From contig WFNH01000060.1 of assembly GCA_015488685.1 (NCBI GenBank), positions 1-53,885 of the forward strand: a stretch of DNA of 53,885 nucleotides, given 5' to 3'. A model generated the notes under the pieces. It was not told the DNA's origin. It ran no database searches and worked only from the letters and a program-made list of their open reading frames with translations. This stretch comes from Marinosulfonomonas sp. (GTDB lineage Bacteria > Pseudomonadota > Alphaproteobacteria > Rhodobacterales > Rhodobacteraceae). Shown one piece after another: positions 1-9,821 of this stretch; position 1 is the first letter of the stretch, and each line of letters starts with the position of its first letter. Position numbers and translations under genes: made by a program.

Positions 1-580
1 CAATCAGACAATCGGCGCGTTTGCCGTTGCTAAGGGTGAATTGCAGCTTGTAGCTGTCCTTTGGCAGGGCCTTGGACACGATATCATTCAACTGGATTTC
101 CCCGAACGCCCCGCGGGTTTGCTTGTTCGACAGGATGTCTTGCAGGCTTAATACATCGCCTGACAGTTTCTCGATATTCTCCTGTGCTTTATCAATTGTC
201 GCCAGCCGTTCCTGCAATTCGGTCAGGCTGCGGGTGGTTTTCACCGATGATCCATACAGCGATTCCTGCATGTTAGCCTGCACCTCGGCCAGCCGTTGTT
301 CCAGCGTGTTCATCAACTGCGATTGCGCCACGGTTTGCGTCTGGCTGACCGTTTGCAAACCACCGGCCAGTTGCGATTGCCCGTCGGTCAACGCCTGCAC
401 CCGCTGGCCCAGAAATCCCATCTGTTGCCCCAGTGGTTCGATCATTTTTACCGACCGGCCCGCGCGGCGCACCACCATGATCAGCAGGATGAACAGCAGT
501 AAAACAGCCACCCCCCCTGCCGCCACAACATAGGGCCACAGGTCGGCAAACATATCGTTCAAATCCCCAATTCCCGGCAT
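1..580 (-). CDS. rmuC: DNA recombination protein RmuC, N-terminal part (runs off the window edge)
   Basis: Only the first 193 residues are present; the frame is still open at base 1. The start ATG overlaps the mutL stop by one base (TGATG), so the two are probably co-transcribed. The visible part has an N-terminal membrane segment (about residues 16-37, rich in V, L and I), then a long heptad-like coiled coil rich in Q, L and E, and then the beginning of the RmuC nuclease-like domain (residues GAFGEIQL near 160, followed by LPKDSYKLQF). RmuC proteins are membrane-anchored coiled-coil proteins with a PD-(D/E)XK-like domain that limit inversions at short inverted repeats. The family call rests on this domain order and the conserved GAFGEIQL region. 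The catalytic half lies outside the window. Confidence 0.88.
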   Translation of the reverse strand, partial: MPGIGDLNDMFADLWPYVVAAGGVAVLLLFILLIMVVRRAGRSVKMIEPLGQQMGFLGQRVQALTDGQSQLAGGLQTVSQTQTVAQSQLMNTLEQRLAEVQANMQESLYGSSVKTTRSLTELQERLATIDKAQENIEKLSGDVLSLQDILSNKQTRGAFGEIQLNDIVSKALPKDSYKLQFTLSNGKRADCLI

Positions 581-2415
581 CAGCGTCCAAACAACCTTTC
601 GATATCTTTCAGTTTCAGTTCCACATATGTGGGCCGCCCGTGGTTGCATTGGCCGGAATGGGGCGTGGCCTCCATTTCGCGCAGCAGGGCATTCATTTCA
701 TCGGCCTGCATCCGGCGGCCCGAGCGGATTGACCCATGACAGGCCACGCTGCTCAACACCGCCTCAAGCCGTGCCTGCACCGTCAGGCTGTCGCCCAGAT
801 CGGCCAGTTCGTCCAGAATATCAAGGATCATCCCCTTGGCGTTCACATTGCCCAGAATGGCGGGCGTTTCGCGCACCGCAATCGCGCCCGCGCCAAAGGG
901 TTCGACCACCAGCCCCAGCCGCGACAGATCATCCGACATCTCCAGCAGGCGCGCCGCGTCCCCTTCGGACAGTTCCACAATCTCGGGGATCAGCAGAGCC
1001 TGCGAGGCCACACCGTTTTCGGCCATCTGCGCCTTCAGTTTCTCGTAAACCAGCCGTTCGTGGGCGGCGTGCTGATCGACGATCACCATGCCATCTCTGG
1101 TCTGGGCAATGATGTAGTTTTCATGCACCTGCGCCCTTGCGGCACCCAGCGGTAAATCCGTGAACGCATTTTCCTCAATCGGCGGCTCAAACCGTGCCGA
1201 GGGCACGGCAGCCTCGGCAAAGCCCGGCGTTTCCACCTCGGGGGCCTGCATTCGGTAAGCCGTGTTCAACGCCCCCTGCGAAGGGCGATCCATCTGGTAA
1301 ACGCGCCCCGTGGGTTCCGGCCGAAACGCCCCCAAAGTGGCCCCCGCAACCGTGGTTGAGGCCCGATGACCCGCCTCGGCCAGCGCGTGACGCAGGGCCG
1401 AAACGATCAGCCCGCGCGCGGTGCCCGGATCGCGGAAACGGACCTCGGATTTGGCAGGATGGACGTTGACATCGACGCGGTGCGGATCACACTCCAGAAA
1501 CAGCACCGCCGCCGGATGCCGGCCCCGCGACAGGAAATCGAAATAGGCCCCTCGCAGCGCCCCGATCAACAGTTTGTCACGCACGGGTCGGCCGTTGACG
1601 TAGAGGTATTGCATCACGGCTGATCCACGCGAAAAGGTGGGCAATGCGGCGTAGCCGGTCAGGGCAATCCCTTCGCGTTCGGCCTCGATCTTTAGCGCGT
1701 TTTCGGCAAATTCAGCGCCCAGCACCTGCCGCAAGCGCCCGTGCAGCGCATCAAACAGATCGCCGGTTTGCGCATCGGCGCGAAAGGTCAGGCGCCCCTC
1801 ACCGCCACCCGACACATCGCGCAGGGTGAAACTGACAAAAGGTTCCGCCATCGCCAGCCGTTTCACCACATCGCCAATCGCCTGAACCTCGGCCCGATCG
1901 GTGCGCAGGAATTTCAGGCGCGCGGGCGTGGCATAGAACAGATCGCGCAATTCAACTACGGTGCCGTTGTTAATTGCCGCCGGTTTCACCGGCTCCATCT
2001 TGCCACCGGCCACACGGATCATCGCACCGGCCTCACCGGCCACCCGCGATGTGATCGTCAGGCGTCCGACAGCACCCAGCGATGGCAAAGCCTCGCCGCG
2101 AAAACCGAAGGTGTGGATGTTTAACAGGTCCGAGCCGTCGATCTTGCTGGTGGCATGGCGCGACAGGGCCAGCGGCAAATCGTTCGCTGCAATGCCATAC
2201 CCGTCATCCACCACACGGATCAGCGTTTTGCCACCATCGACGTAGGATATATCAACCCGCCTGGCACCCGCATCCAATGCGTTTTCGATCAGTTCCTTCA
2301 CCGCCGAGGCCGGACGTTCCACCACTTCACCCGCCGCAATACGGTTGATCGCGGCGTTATCCAGTTGCCGGATAACAGGGCGTTTTTCGCCTATATGGGG
2401 GGTAGAAGCGGGCAT
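580..2415 (-). CDS. mutL: DNA mismatch repair protein MutL
   Basis: 611 aa, normal MutL length. The N-terminal GHKL ATPase is clear: [20 protein letters not shown] near residue 26, then DDGYGI and the GFRGEAL lid. A variable linker (about 330-420) leads to a C-terminal dimerization domain. That domain carries the endonuclease metal-binding motif DQHA(X)2E(X)4E as [12 protein letters not shown] at about 447-458, plus an ACHGSIR motif and the late CNHGRP motif (N where many family members have P). Known for the family: MutL proteins with these motifs nick the nascent strand themselves, as expected in bacteria lacking MutH. The gene is followed directly by rmuC. The 137-bp gap upstream holds a REP-like inverted repeat. 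Confidence 0.97.
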   Translation of the reverse strand: MPASTPHIGEKRPVIRQLDNAAINRIAAGEVVERPASAVKELIENALDAGARRVDISYVDGGKTLIRVVDDGYGIAANDLPLALSRHATSKIDGSDLLNIHTFGFRGEALPSLGAVGRLTITSRVAGEAGAMIRVAGGKMEPVKPAAINNGTVVELRDLFYATPARLKFLRTDRAEVQAIGDVVKRLAMAEPFVSFTLRDVSGGGEGRLTFRADAQTGDLFDALHGRLRQVLGAEFAENALKIEAEREGIALTGYAALPTFSRGSAVMQYLYVNGRPVRDKLLIGALRGAYFDFLSRGRHPAAVLFLECDPHRVDVNVHPAKSEVRFRDPGTARGLIVSALRHALAEAGHRASTTVAGATLGAFRPEPTGRVYQMDRPSQGALNTAYRMQAPEVETPGFAEAAVPSARFEPPIEENAFTDLPLGAARAQVHENYIIAQTRDGMVIVDQHAAHERLVYEKLKAQMAENGVASQALLIPEIVELSEGDAARLLEMSDDLSRLGLVVEPFGAGAIAVRETPAILGNVNAKGMILDILDELADLGDSLTVQARLEAVLSSVACHGSIRSGRRMQADEMNALLREMEATPHSGQCNHGRPTYVELKLKDIERLFGR

Positions 2416-2477
2416 ACCACAATAATTAGCATACCCGCCCCCGATTCGACCACAGGGGTTATTGCGATTACGTTAAC

Positions 2478-2543
2478 CTGTCCCGGACTCGATCCGGGAC
2501 CTTTCACATCCCACCAGAAGGTCCCGGATCAAGTCCGGGACAG
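2478..2543. repeat. REP-like inverted repeat pair (BIME-type) between an M16 gene and mutL
   Basis: Two 26-nt arms (2478-2503 and 2518-2543) are inverted copies with one mismatch and a 14-nt spacer. Each arm is itself a small hairpin built on TCCCGGA-N5-TCCGGGA. A close relative of the half-unit lies at 19215-19235. Only about 10 bases remain between the right arm and the stop of the M16 gene, whose 3' end faces away, so this pair is upstream of mutL and downstream of nothing transcribed toward it on the same strand except the M16 gene's own tail. Confidence 0.8.
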
Positions 2544-2552
2544 CGCCTCATC

Positions 2553-3866
2553 CTACTCTGTACTTTCCAGTCCCACAGGTTTGCCAACCACGACGAAATG
2601 CAGATCATCCGGCCGCACCAGACGTTTGGCAACGCGCTTGATATCCTCAAGCGTCACAGCGTTCACTTTGTCATTTCGCGTTGTAATATAGTCAATCGGC
2701 AGATCATCCATCTGCATTCCAACCAGAATATTCGCAATTGGCCCGTTGCCGTCAAACCGCAGCGGGTAGGCGCCGGTCAGATAGGTCTTGGCCCCTTCCA
2801 GCTCCTCGGCTGTGACACCGTTTTCGGCCATCTTGACCCATTCATCCCTGATCACCTGCACCGCCTTTGCCACGCGATCGTTGGCCGAGGCCACACGCCC
2901 CATATACAGCGCCGCGTAATCCTTGGGCATCAGGTAGGTATAGACCCCATAGGTTAATCCGCGCTTTTCGCGCACCTCTTCCATCAGACGCGATTGCCGC
3001 CCGCTACCGCCCAGAATAGTGTTCATCACATAGGCTGCAAAGAAATCCGGATCATGACGTTCGATCCCTTCCAGACCGAAAGTCACCACCGATTGCGGCG
3101 TGTCAAACGGTACCACCGTCATCCCGCCCTTTAACAGATAGGGTGCTTTTTGCGGCATTTCGGCTCCGACCACAGGCAGACCGCCCAGCAGGTCGTCCAG
3201 CAGTTTGCCCAGTTCCTCGGGCGTGATGTCGCCCACTGCGCCCACATACAGACGATCCCGCGCCATCACCGCATCCTTTGCGGCAAACAGATCATCGCGG
3301 GTCAGGGCCGCAACGGATTCAAGCGTGCCGTTGATCGAGGTTGCATAAGGGTGATCGCCAAAGGCCAACCGATCAAAGGTGCGTCCGGAAATCTTGTCGG
3401 GATCCGTAACCGCCGACTGGATGGCCGAAACCACCTGCGCCTTTACCCGTGCGATTGCATCCTCGTCAAAACGTGGTTCTTGCAGGGCCGTGCGCAACAG
3501 TGCCATCGCCTCATCACGGTTTTCGGTCAGGAACTGCGCCGAGACAGACATCGCGTCGTCCCCAACATCAAACCCGAAACTGGCTGCCAGCCCTTCGGTG
3601 GCGGCGGCAAATTGACGTGCATTTTTGTCCGCAGCACCTTCTTCCAGAAGTCCCACCATAAGGTTGATCGCCCCGCGCTTGCCTTTGGGGTCCAGACTGG
3701 CCCCGCCTTTGAACCGGATTTCAAGCGAAGCAAACGGGATCGAGTGTTCCTCGACCAGCCAAGCCTTTATCCCCCCCGGCGAGGTTACTTCCTGAATTTT
3801 GACTTCGGCCTGTGCGACCACCGAAAATGTCAGCAGCGCGATAAACGCCAGATAAATCCGTTTCAT
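2553..3866 (-). CDS. M16 peptidase-like protein, non-catalytic partner
   Basis: 437 aa from the chosen ATG at 3866. This start has a strong GGAGG site 6 nt upstream and begins the signal peptide MKRIYLAFIALLTFSVVAQA; a longer frame upstream would bury it. Two M16 (insulinase/mitochondrial processing peptidase-like) halves are recognisable. The zinc-binding HxxEH is absent: the equivalent stretch reads NLMVGLLEEG. The substrate-contacting C-terminal segment RGLTYGVYTYL is kept. Such proteins pair with a catalytic M16 subunit, here the gene immediately upstream, whose stop overlaps this start (ATGA). Predicted periplasmic subunit of a heterodimeric peptidase. Substrate unknown. Confidence 0.9.
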   Translation of the reverse strand: MKRIYLAFIALLTFSVVAQAEVKIQEVTSPGGIKAWLVEEHSIPFASLEIRFKGGASLDPKGKRGAINLMVGLLEEGAADKNARQFAAATEGLAASFGFDVGDDAMSVSAQFLTENRDEAMALLRTALQEPRFDEDAIARVKAQVVSAIQSAVTDPDKISGRTFDRLAFGDHPYATSINGTLESVAALTRDDLFAAKDAVMARDRLYVGAVGDITPEELGKLLDDLLGGLPVVGAEMPQKAPYLLKGGMTVVPFDTPQSVVTFGLEGIERHDPDFFAAYVMNTILGGSGRQSRLMEEVREKRGLTYGVYTYLMPKDYAALYMGRVASANDRVAKAVQVIRDEWVKMAENGVTAEELEGAKTYLTGAYPLRFDGNGPIANILVGMQMDDLPIDYITTRNDKVNAVTLEDIKRVAKRLVRPDDLHFVVVGKPVGLESTE

Positions 3867-5218
3867 TGGGAAACCTCCGTCTTGGCCGTATCCTGTGCCG
3901 TGGGATTGGTCAGCCATGCGGTAACCGCCTGCCGTTTGTCCTGTAACAGTTTAGCCGCTGTCAACACATCCTCGGGTGCCACATCCTGCAACACCTGCGG
4001 CCAGGCCTTCACATCCTCCAGCGTCAGACCCGAAGTCAGCGCGGCACCATATTCATTTGCCAGCGCCTGCACATCGTCACGCTGATAGATCAGGTCGGCT
4101 TTCAACTGCATCTTGATCCGCGCGAATTGTTCGGCATCAACACCTTCCTCGATGAACTCGGCCACGGCTTTGTCCAGCGCGGCTTCTCCTTCGGCCAAAG
4201 ACACCCCTTCACTGGGAACGATCACCAGACCGAAGGTGGTTTTGTCCAGCGAAACACCGTCATAAAATGCCGAGGTATAGATTGCCTTTTGCGTTTCAAA
4301 TTGCAGTTTGCGCCCCAGAACCGAGGTCTGCCCGTTTCCGCCCAGCAATTCCGACAACATGGTCAGTGCGGCAGCCTGTTTCTGATCCCCCGCATTGCGT
4401 TCCGGTGCCAGATAGGTTCGGATCACATAGGGTTGGGAAACACGCGGATCGACATAGGTCATCCGGCGCTCAGACAGTTGCGGCGGCTCCTCTGGGCGGT
4501 GACGCGGCTTCAACCCTTCAGTCGGAGCCAGCGGGCCGTAATGTTTTTTGGCCAATGCTAGAACATTTTCAGGATCGACATCACCGGCAACGATCAAAAC
4601 GGCATCATTGGGGGCGTAATATCGACGGTAAAACGCCATCGCATCATCCAGCGACAAATTCTCCATCTCGTGCTTCCAGCCGATAACTGGAATACCATAA
4701 GGGTGATTTAGGTACTGCGCTGCATAACGCTGTTCCCGAAACAACGCGTCAGGATTGTTTTCAATCCGCATATTGCGCTCTTCCAGAATGACATCGCGTT
4801 CTGTTGCGATGTCATCTTTAGTCAGGCGCAGGTTACGCATTCTGTCGGATTCCATTGTCATCATCAGATCCAGACGATCTGCCGCGACGCGCTGGTAATA
4901 GGCCGTGTAATCCCATGTCGTGAATGCATTATCCGAGCCACCGTTGGCGGCAACCGTATCAGACAGTTCGCCCGCCTTCATATGATCGGTTGCCTTGAAC
5001 AACAGATGCTCCAGAAAATGGGCAATACCGGAAACACCCGGCTTTTCATCGGCGGCACCGGCCCGATACCAGACCATCTGCACCACCACGGGCGCCCGAT
5101 GATCTTCGATCACAACAACTTCTAAACCATTGTCCAAAGTAAAATTGCTGATCTCTTGCGCCCAAAGCGGGCGGATCAACAGCGTCAGGGCCACAAGGGC
5201 CAGACCTAAAATGCGCAT
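3863..5218 (-). CDS. M16 family zinc peptidase, catalytic subunit
   Basis: 451 aa with an N-terminal signal peptide (MRILGLALVALTLLIRPLWA). The inverted zinc motif HxxEH is present as HFLEH at residues 67-71, with the third zinc-ligand glutamate in the VILEER segment near 146-147. The two-domain M16B layout and length fit periplasmic pitrilysin-type peptidases. It is translationally coupled to the non-catalytic paralogue downstream (4-nt ATGA overlap), the usual arrangement of bacterial M16 heterodimers. Physiological substrate cannot be told from the sequence. Confidence 0.93.
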   Translation of the reverse strand: MRILGLALVALTLLIRPLWAQEISNFTLDNGLEVVVIEDHRAPVVVQMVWYRAGAADEKPGVSGIAHFLEHLLFKATDHMKAGELSDTVAANGGSDNAFTTWDYTAYYQRVAADRLDLMMTMESDRMRNLRLTKDDIATERDVILEERNMRIENNPDALFREQRYAAQYLNHPYGIPVIGWKHEMENLSLDDAMAFYRRYYAPNDAVLIVAGDVDPENVLALAKKHYGPLAPTEGLKPRHRPEEPPQLSERRMTYVDPRVSQPYVIRTYLAPERNAGDQKQAAALTMLSELLGGNGQTSVLGRKLQFETQKAIYTSAFYDGVSLDKTTFGLVIVPSEGVSLAEGEAALDKAVAEFIEEGVDAEQFARIKMQLKADLIYQRDDVQALANEYGAALTSGLTLEDVKAWPQVLQDVAPEDVLTAAKLLQDKRQAVTAWLTNPTAQDTAKTEVSQ

Positions 5219-5305
5219 TAAAGTCTCCGATGTACTTCGTGTTGGGCTAATTTAAGCACCACAATGCCCACCGCAAGCCCTGCTATCGGTTTTGTGAGCG
5301 AATCC

Positions 5306-5857
5306 TTATTTAGAACGTTTTGGATCAGGTGGGGCCGAAGGCGTGCGAACGCCAAGGCGCCGGAAACGCTCCAGTTCCCGATGTTGATCCAGCGAAACCT
5401 TCTGATAGGCCTTTAGGTAAACGTTGATATTGAACCAGCGTTCAAACACGCGCCCTTTGTGGTTCCGGCGGAATTCAAGGTCTTCGGCGGCCAATGTCTC
5501 GCGAATATTTTGGTTCACCCCGAATCGACGGGCGTGGTTCACCAGCCCCCCGTCACCGCGCCCGATAGTATTTGGCCCGCTCGTCGCCACCCGCGCAGGA
5601 TTGCCGCCCAATGCGGCCACGGCATCGGCCTTGGGCGTTGGATCGGTCAGATTGCTGCCGCCCGGTGTCGGAGCAGGCAATTCGGCGTTGAAATCAGGGG
5701 TTTCCAGAGGTTTTCCGGGCAAAATGGTAAATTCATCCGGCCCCGCTGTATTTGAACGGATATGCATCAATCGCAGTTCTTTGTTCCGCCCGCCGCAGGC
5801 CGACAACGCCAGAACGGCGATCAAAGCGATGGCGGTAAAACCACGGGCCTTTGGCAT
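5306..5857 (-). CDS. DUF3035-type lipoprotein
   Basis: 183 aa from the ATG at 5857. This start has GGAG 6-7 nt upstream, whereas the longer GTG start at 5872 would lie inside that ribosome site. The N-terminus MPKARGFTAIALIAVLALSAC is a lipoprotein signal with lipobox LSAC. The mature part is Pro- and Asp-rich (PGKPLETPDFNAELPAPTPGG) and resembles the DUF3035 family found next to lspA and M16 genes in Rhodobacterales. Predicted outer- or inner-membrane lipoprotein of unknown role. It lies between lspA (upstream on this strand) and the M16 pair. Confidence 0.75.
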   Translation of the reverse strand: MPKARGFTAIALIAVLALSACGGRNKELRLMHIRSNTAGPDEFTILPGKPLETPDFNAELPAPTPGGSNLTDPTPKADAVAALGGNPARVATSGPNTIGRGDGGLVNHARRFGVNQNIRETLAAEDLEFRRNHKGRVFERWFNINVYLKAYQKVSLDQHRELERFRRLGVRTPSAPPDPKRSK

Positions 5858-5909
5858 TGATGTCTCCTTCACCTCTTATAGCGCTGTTTAACCGATCAAT
5901 CCGGCAGCG

Positions 5910-6368
5910 TCACCTAGTCTTCTTTTCTCCAGCGAAAAAGATCAACCCAAATGCGCCCGCAAACACCGCAATATCGGAAATATTGAACGAAAACGGGTTT
6001 TCAAAGCCGCAACAGGACATATTCAGGAAATCCGCCACCGCCCCGTACAGAATCCGGTCCAGCACATTTCCCAATGCGCCCCCTATCAGCAAACCCGCCG
6101 CGATGTGGGCCAATCGCCCGTGCTTTTCCCGTTTCATCCAGACGATTACCCACACGCAAATCGCCAGCGCCAGTGCAATCAGCACCCAGCGACTGGTGTT
6201 CAGCAGGCCGAAATTGATCCCCTGATTCCACGCCATGCGGAAATTCAGGAAGGGGGGCAGGACGTCAATCTCGCCCCGCTGGCGCAGGTTCAGGACATGC
6301 ACCACAAGGTATTTTGATGCCTGATCCAGCATAAACGTCCAGAAACCGGCCCAAAAGGTCAGCCGCAT
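5910..6368 (-). CDS. lspA: Lipoprotein signal peptidase (signal peptidase II)
   Basis: 152 aa from the ATG at 6368 (AAGGA about 9 nt upstream); a longer in-frame extension overlaps purH and was rejected. Four hydrophobic segments. The two catalytic aspartates are visible in GNVLDR and FNISD, and the NQGINFGLL region is conserved. The enzyme cleaves prolipoprotein signals before the lipidated cysteine in the inner membrane; the lipoprotein encoded just downstream would be a client. It starts 13 bases after the purH stop, in the same direction. Confidence 0.96.
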   Translation of the reverse strand: MRLTFWAGFWTFMLDQASKYLVVHVLNLRQRGEIDVLPPFLNFRMAWNQGINFGLLNTSRWVLIALALAICVWVIVWMKREKHGRLAHIAAGLLIGGALGNVLDRILYGAVADFLNMSCCGFENPFSFNISDIAVFAGAFGLIFFAGEKKTR

Positions 6369-6381
6369 TATATATTCCTTC

Positions 6382-7971
6382 CTAATGCCTGAAGTGGCGC
6401 ATACCGGTGAAGACCATGGCCAATCCGGCATCATCTGCCGCTTTGATCACTTCGTCATCGCGCATTGAACCGCCCGGCTGGATAACCGCTGTTGCCCCGG
6501 CCTCGGCTGCACTTAGCAATCCGTCGGCAAAGGGGAAAAACGCATCCGACGCCACGACTGATCCAACAGTCAGCGGCTGTTCCAGCCCCAGAACCTCGGC
6601 CATGTCCTGCGCCTTGCGGGCGGCAATACGGGTGCTGTCAACGCGGCTCATCTGCCCCGCACCAATACCGACGGTTGCGCCGTCTTTGACATAGATAATG
6701 GCGTTGGATTTGACGTGTTTGGCCACCCGCCATGCAAACATCAGATCGGCCAGTTCCGCGTCCGTAGGCTTGCGTTTGGTCACGACTTTCAGATCGTCCA
6801 TTGCGATATGGCCGTTGTCCTTGTCCTGCACCAGCATCCCGCCGGATACCTGCCGGTAGGTCAGCGCAGCCGCGCGCGGGTCGGGCAGTGCATCCACTGT
6901 CAGAAGGCGCAGGTTTTTCTTTTTGGCGAAAATCTCCATTGCATCGGCATCGGCCCCCGGAGCGATCACGACCTCGGTAAAGATTTTGGATATCTCCTCG
7001 GCAGTAGCACCATCTAATCGCTGGTTCAGCGCGATGATGCCGCCAAAGGGCGAAACATTATCGCAGTTGAACGCCGCGCGGTAAGCATCAACCATCGTCT
7101 TGCCACGGGCCACACCGCAAGGGTTGGCGTGTTTGATAATGGCGCAGGCGGGACCGTCTGCAGGATCAAATTCCGCCACCAGCTCAATCGCCGCATCGGT
7201 GTCGTTGATGTTGTTATAAGACAGCTCTTTGCCCTGATGCTGAACCGCTGTCGCCACACCGGGCCGGTTGCTGCCATCCAGATAGAACGAGGCCGACTGA
7301 TGCGGGTTTTCGCCATAGCGCAGTTTCTGGGCAATCGTGCCGGCAAAGGCGCGGCGGCGCGGGGTGTCCAGACAGATGGCATCGGCCATCCATGTCGAAA
7401 CAGCCGCGTCATAGGCAGCGGTGCGGGCAAAGGCAATTTGGGCACGGCGCTTGCGGAATTTCGGGCAGGTTGCCCCGTTATGCTTGCCCATGTCCCCCAG
7501 CAGTTTTTCGTAATCCTCGACATCGACAATAGTGGTGACAAAAGTGTGGTTCTTGGCCGCAGCCCTGATCATCGCGGGGCCGCCGATGTCAATGTTTTCA
7601 ATGCAGGTGTCATAATCGGCACCCTTGGCGACGGTTTCCTCGAACGGATACAGATTGACCACCAGCAGGTCGATCCCCGCTATGCCGTGTTCCTTCATCG
7701 CCGCCAGATGGTCGTCATTATTGCGCAGGGCCAGCAGGCCGCCATGCACATTCGGATGAAGGGTTTTCACCCGCCCGTCCATCATTTCCGGAAAGCCGGT
7801 TACATCGGCCACATCCGTCACCGTCAGCCCGGCATCGCGTAGCGCCTTGGCCGAACCGCCGGTGGACAATAGTTCGACGCCAAAGTCGGCAAGCGCGCGA
7901 CCCAGTTCAATTAGGCCGGTTTTGTCCGATACGGACAAAAGGGCGCTGCGGATTGGCAGGTTTTCGGTCAT
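6382..7971 (-). CDS. purH: Bifunctional AICAR transformylase / IMP cyclohydrolase
   Basis: 529 aa, full length for PurH. The N-terminal IMP cyclohydrolase (MGS-like) domain shows [18 protein letters not shown] and [11 protein letters not shown]. The transformylase domain carries [35 protein letters not shown] and the C-terminal [12 protein letters not shown] and [13 protein letters not shown]. It catalyses the last two steps of IMP synthesis. It follows the heparinase-family gene and precedes lspA on the minus strand. Confidence 0.98.
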   Translation of the reverse strand: MTENLPIRSALLSVSDKTGLIELGRALADFGVELLSTGGSAKALRDAGLTVTDVADVTGFPEMMDGRVKTLHPNVHGGLLALRNNDDHLAAMKEHGIAGIDLLVVNLYPFEETVAKGADYDTCIENIDIGGPAMIRAAAKNHTFVTTIVDVEDYEKLLGDMGKHNGATCPKFRKRRAQIAFARTAAYDAAVSTWMADAICLDTPRRRAFAGTIAQKLRYGENPHQSASFYLDGSNRPGVATAVQHQGKELSYNNINDTDAAIELVAEFDPADGPACAIIKHANPCGVARGKTMVDAYRAAFNCDNVSPFGGIIALNQRLDGATAEEISKIFTEVVIAPGADADAMEIFAKKKNLRLLTVDALPDPRAAALTYRQVSGGMLVQDKDNGHIAMDDLKVVTKRKPTDAELADLMFAWRVAKHVKSNAIIYVKDGATVGIGAGQMSRVDSTRIAARKAQDMAEVLGLEQPLTVGSVVASDAFFPFADGLLSAAEAGATAVIQPGGSMRDDEVIKAADDAGLAMVFTGMRHFRH

Positions 7972-7994
7972 TCAGTTTCCCCATTCGGTGCTGT

Positions 7995-9731
7995 TTACAG
8001 AATATCAATATCATCGCGCGCCAGATCGCGCAGGCTGTCGGGCGTGTCCTGGGCCTTGGCCAAGGTCCAGTGCACACGGCTCTCGTAGCCGATTGCGCGG
8101 GAAGTTAAAACAATCTGTTTTGCCGCGCGGGGTTTCAGCCGGTTCTTTTCCATATAAATGCTGTTATCCAGCGATAATTGTGCCGTGCCGTCATGGCGGA
8201 AAACCCAAACCTCGCCGCTTTTCAGGGCTAGCGACACTGCGGCCCCGCTCAAATCCAGCGAGGCATCCACGTCGGGGTGCAGATGGAATCGGATGGTGAA
8301 CGGGATGCCTTGCAGTTTCACGGCATTCAGCGCGGCGTCAAACCGGCGTTTGTCGGCTTTTGATGGTGCCAGCAACGCATCCTCGCCGCTCAGTGTGCGC
8401 CCATCTGCGGACAGTTCCAGCCGACGCCCCTGTATCAAACCATGGCTGGCCTGATACCCGTCATGGCCAGCCTCCAGACTGATCAGGTTGCTGTTGCTCT
8501 TCAGCTTTGATTCAACGTCTTTCGGGGTGCGCACCAGCACTTCCTGATCTACGCCCCGTCGTTTACCCAGTTGGGACGAAGAAATCCCCTCAAGCCCCAG
8601 AACCGAATGGGACGGTGTCGCACGACCGGCCCGCTGCCAGTCCGCGCCAAAGGAAATGCCCGAGCCGCAATTCACGATCAGCGGACGGCGGCCCGAGGTC
8701 AGCTCGAAGGCAAGTGTCGAGGCATGGGCACGCACCGAATCCGCGCCCTGCGGTGGGCCCGCCGCATCCACAATCACACTGGTGCGCCCGCCTTTCAGCC
8801 GCGCATAGCCCATCGACAACCCATCCTCGCGCGTGCTGCGCACCCCGCTGGCGGCAAGGGCGTGATCCAGCCATCCTTCGGTGCCACGCCCGCCACCGTG
8901 GAACCGTGCCAACCCGCCATCGCTGTGGCGCAGCGCCCGCAATGTCGGGGCGATCCGCTCAATCGCGGCCAGATGATCCTTTTGCGTCACCCAGCCCGCT
9001 TCGCTAAGGGCGGCAGCGGCCCAGATCAGCAGGGTAAAGACCTCAAGTAATTCTTCGGGGTTGCGGGTCGGAATACCACCTTCGTCATCAATCTGTTCGC
9101 GGCATTCCCTGGCCAGTGCCTTGAGCGCCGGTTTCACATGCTCTTCCATGCCGCTAAGCGCCAGACCGGCATAGATCAACCCCGTCAAGGCCTCGAACCG
9201 CGGTAGCCCCGAGGATGCCACTTTCCAGCGTTTGCTAAGAAAAATCGTCTGTTGTGCAAGGGATTGGAAATACAACCCGCTGGCCGCACTGTCTTGTCCG
9301 TTCAGGATGAACAGCGCATGGTTGATCCAGCGGATCAACCGCCGCCCGGTCAGATCAGGTGTCCAGCCGATACCGCGTCCACGCCCATAGCGTTTGATCC
9401 ATTCAAACACCCAGTCCTGCGCTGCCTTGCGCGCAGGCAAATCCCCGACTGCGGCCAAATCATCCAGCCAGCGAAACCCGTGCAGCTCTTCTTTGAATTC
9501 CTGCGAGGGGGGCGTCAGATCCCACAGATCGGTTTTCTTGTCGGTGATCAGATAGCCCGCAAACTGGTAATTCCCCGCCACCAACTGGCGCCCACGGGCG
9601 AATGACCCGATGGTGCGCGGTTCAGGTTGCGAGGTAAATCCGGTGGCCGCCCGCGCCCGCGCACTGCGCCGCGCATGATAGCGGTTCATCCAGCGGGTGC
9701 GTCGCGCAGAAAAACTTGTCTGTTGGGCCAC
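7995..9731 (-). CDS. Heparinase II/III family protein
   Basis: 578 aa. The N-terminal half is a predicted alpha/alpha-toroid (TGFTSQPEPRTIGSFARG, then RWLDDLAA and RWINHALFIL), and the C-terminal half is a beta-rich heparinase II/III-like domain (RPLIVNCGSGIS, SHSVLGLEG). Members of this family are polysaccharide lyases, but many alphaproteobacterial copies next to purH have no assigned substrate, so a lyase activity is only inferred. The first codon used is GTG at 9731 with a GAAGG-like site; an ATG at 9689 is an alternative. No signal peptide is evident, which is odd for an extracellular lyase. Confidence 0.85.
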   Translation of the reverse strand: MAQQTSFSARRTRWMNRYHARRSARARAATGFTSQPEPRTIGSFARGRQLVAGNYQFAGYLITDKKTDLWDLTPPSQEFKEELHGFRWLDDLAAVGDLPARKAAQDWVFEWIKRYGRGRGIGWTPDLTGRRLIRWINHALFILNGQDSAASGLYFQSLAQQTIFLSKRWKVASSGLPRFEALTGLIYAGLALSGMEEHVKPALKALARECREQIDDEGGIPTRNPEELLEVFTLLIWAAAALSEAGWVTQKDHLAAIERIAPTLRALRHSDGGLARFHGGGRGTEGWLDHALAASGVRSTREDGLSMGYARLKGGRTSVIVDAAGPPQGADSVRAHASTLAFELTSGRRPLIVNCGSGISFGADWQRAGRATPSHSVLGLEGISSSQLGKRRGVDQEVLVRTPKDVESKLKSNSNLISLEAGHDGYQASHGLIQGRRLELSADGRTLSGEDALLAPSKADKRRFDAALNAVKLQGIPFTIRFHLHPDVDASLDLSGAAVSLALKSGEVWVFRHDGTAQLSLDNSIYMEKNRLKPRAAKQIVLTSRAIGYESRVHWTLAKAQDTPDSLRDLARDDIDIL

Positions 9732-9821
9732 GACCTTCTTCGCCTTCTTGGCTGGACGTTAGTGTGACGGGTTTGCTCGACCGTACCATAGGGCGCAGAT
9801 ACGCAAATGTCACCGAAGAAT

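Noticed and set aside
3150-4085. 311-codon plus-strand frame across the M16 genes
   Set aside because: Antisense to two recognised M16 proteins; no recognisable domain.
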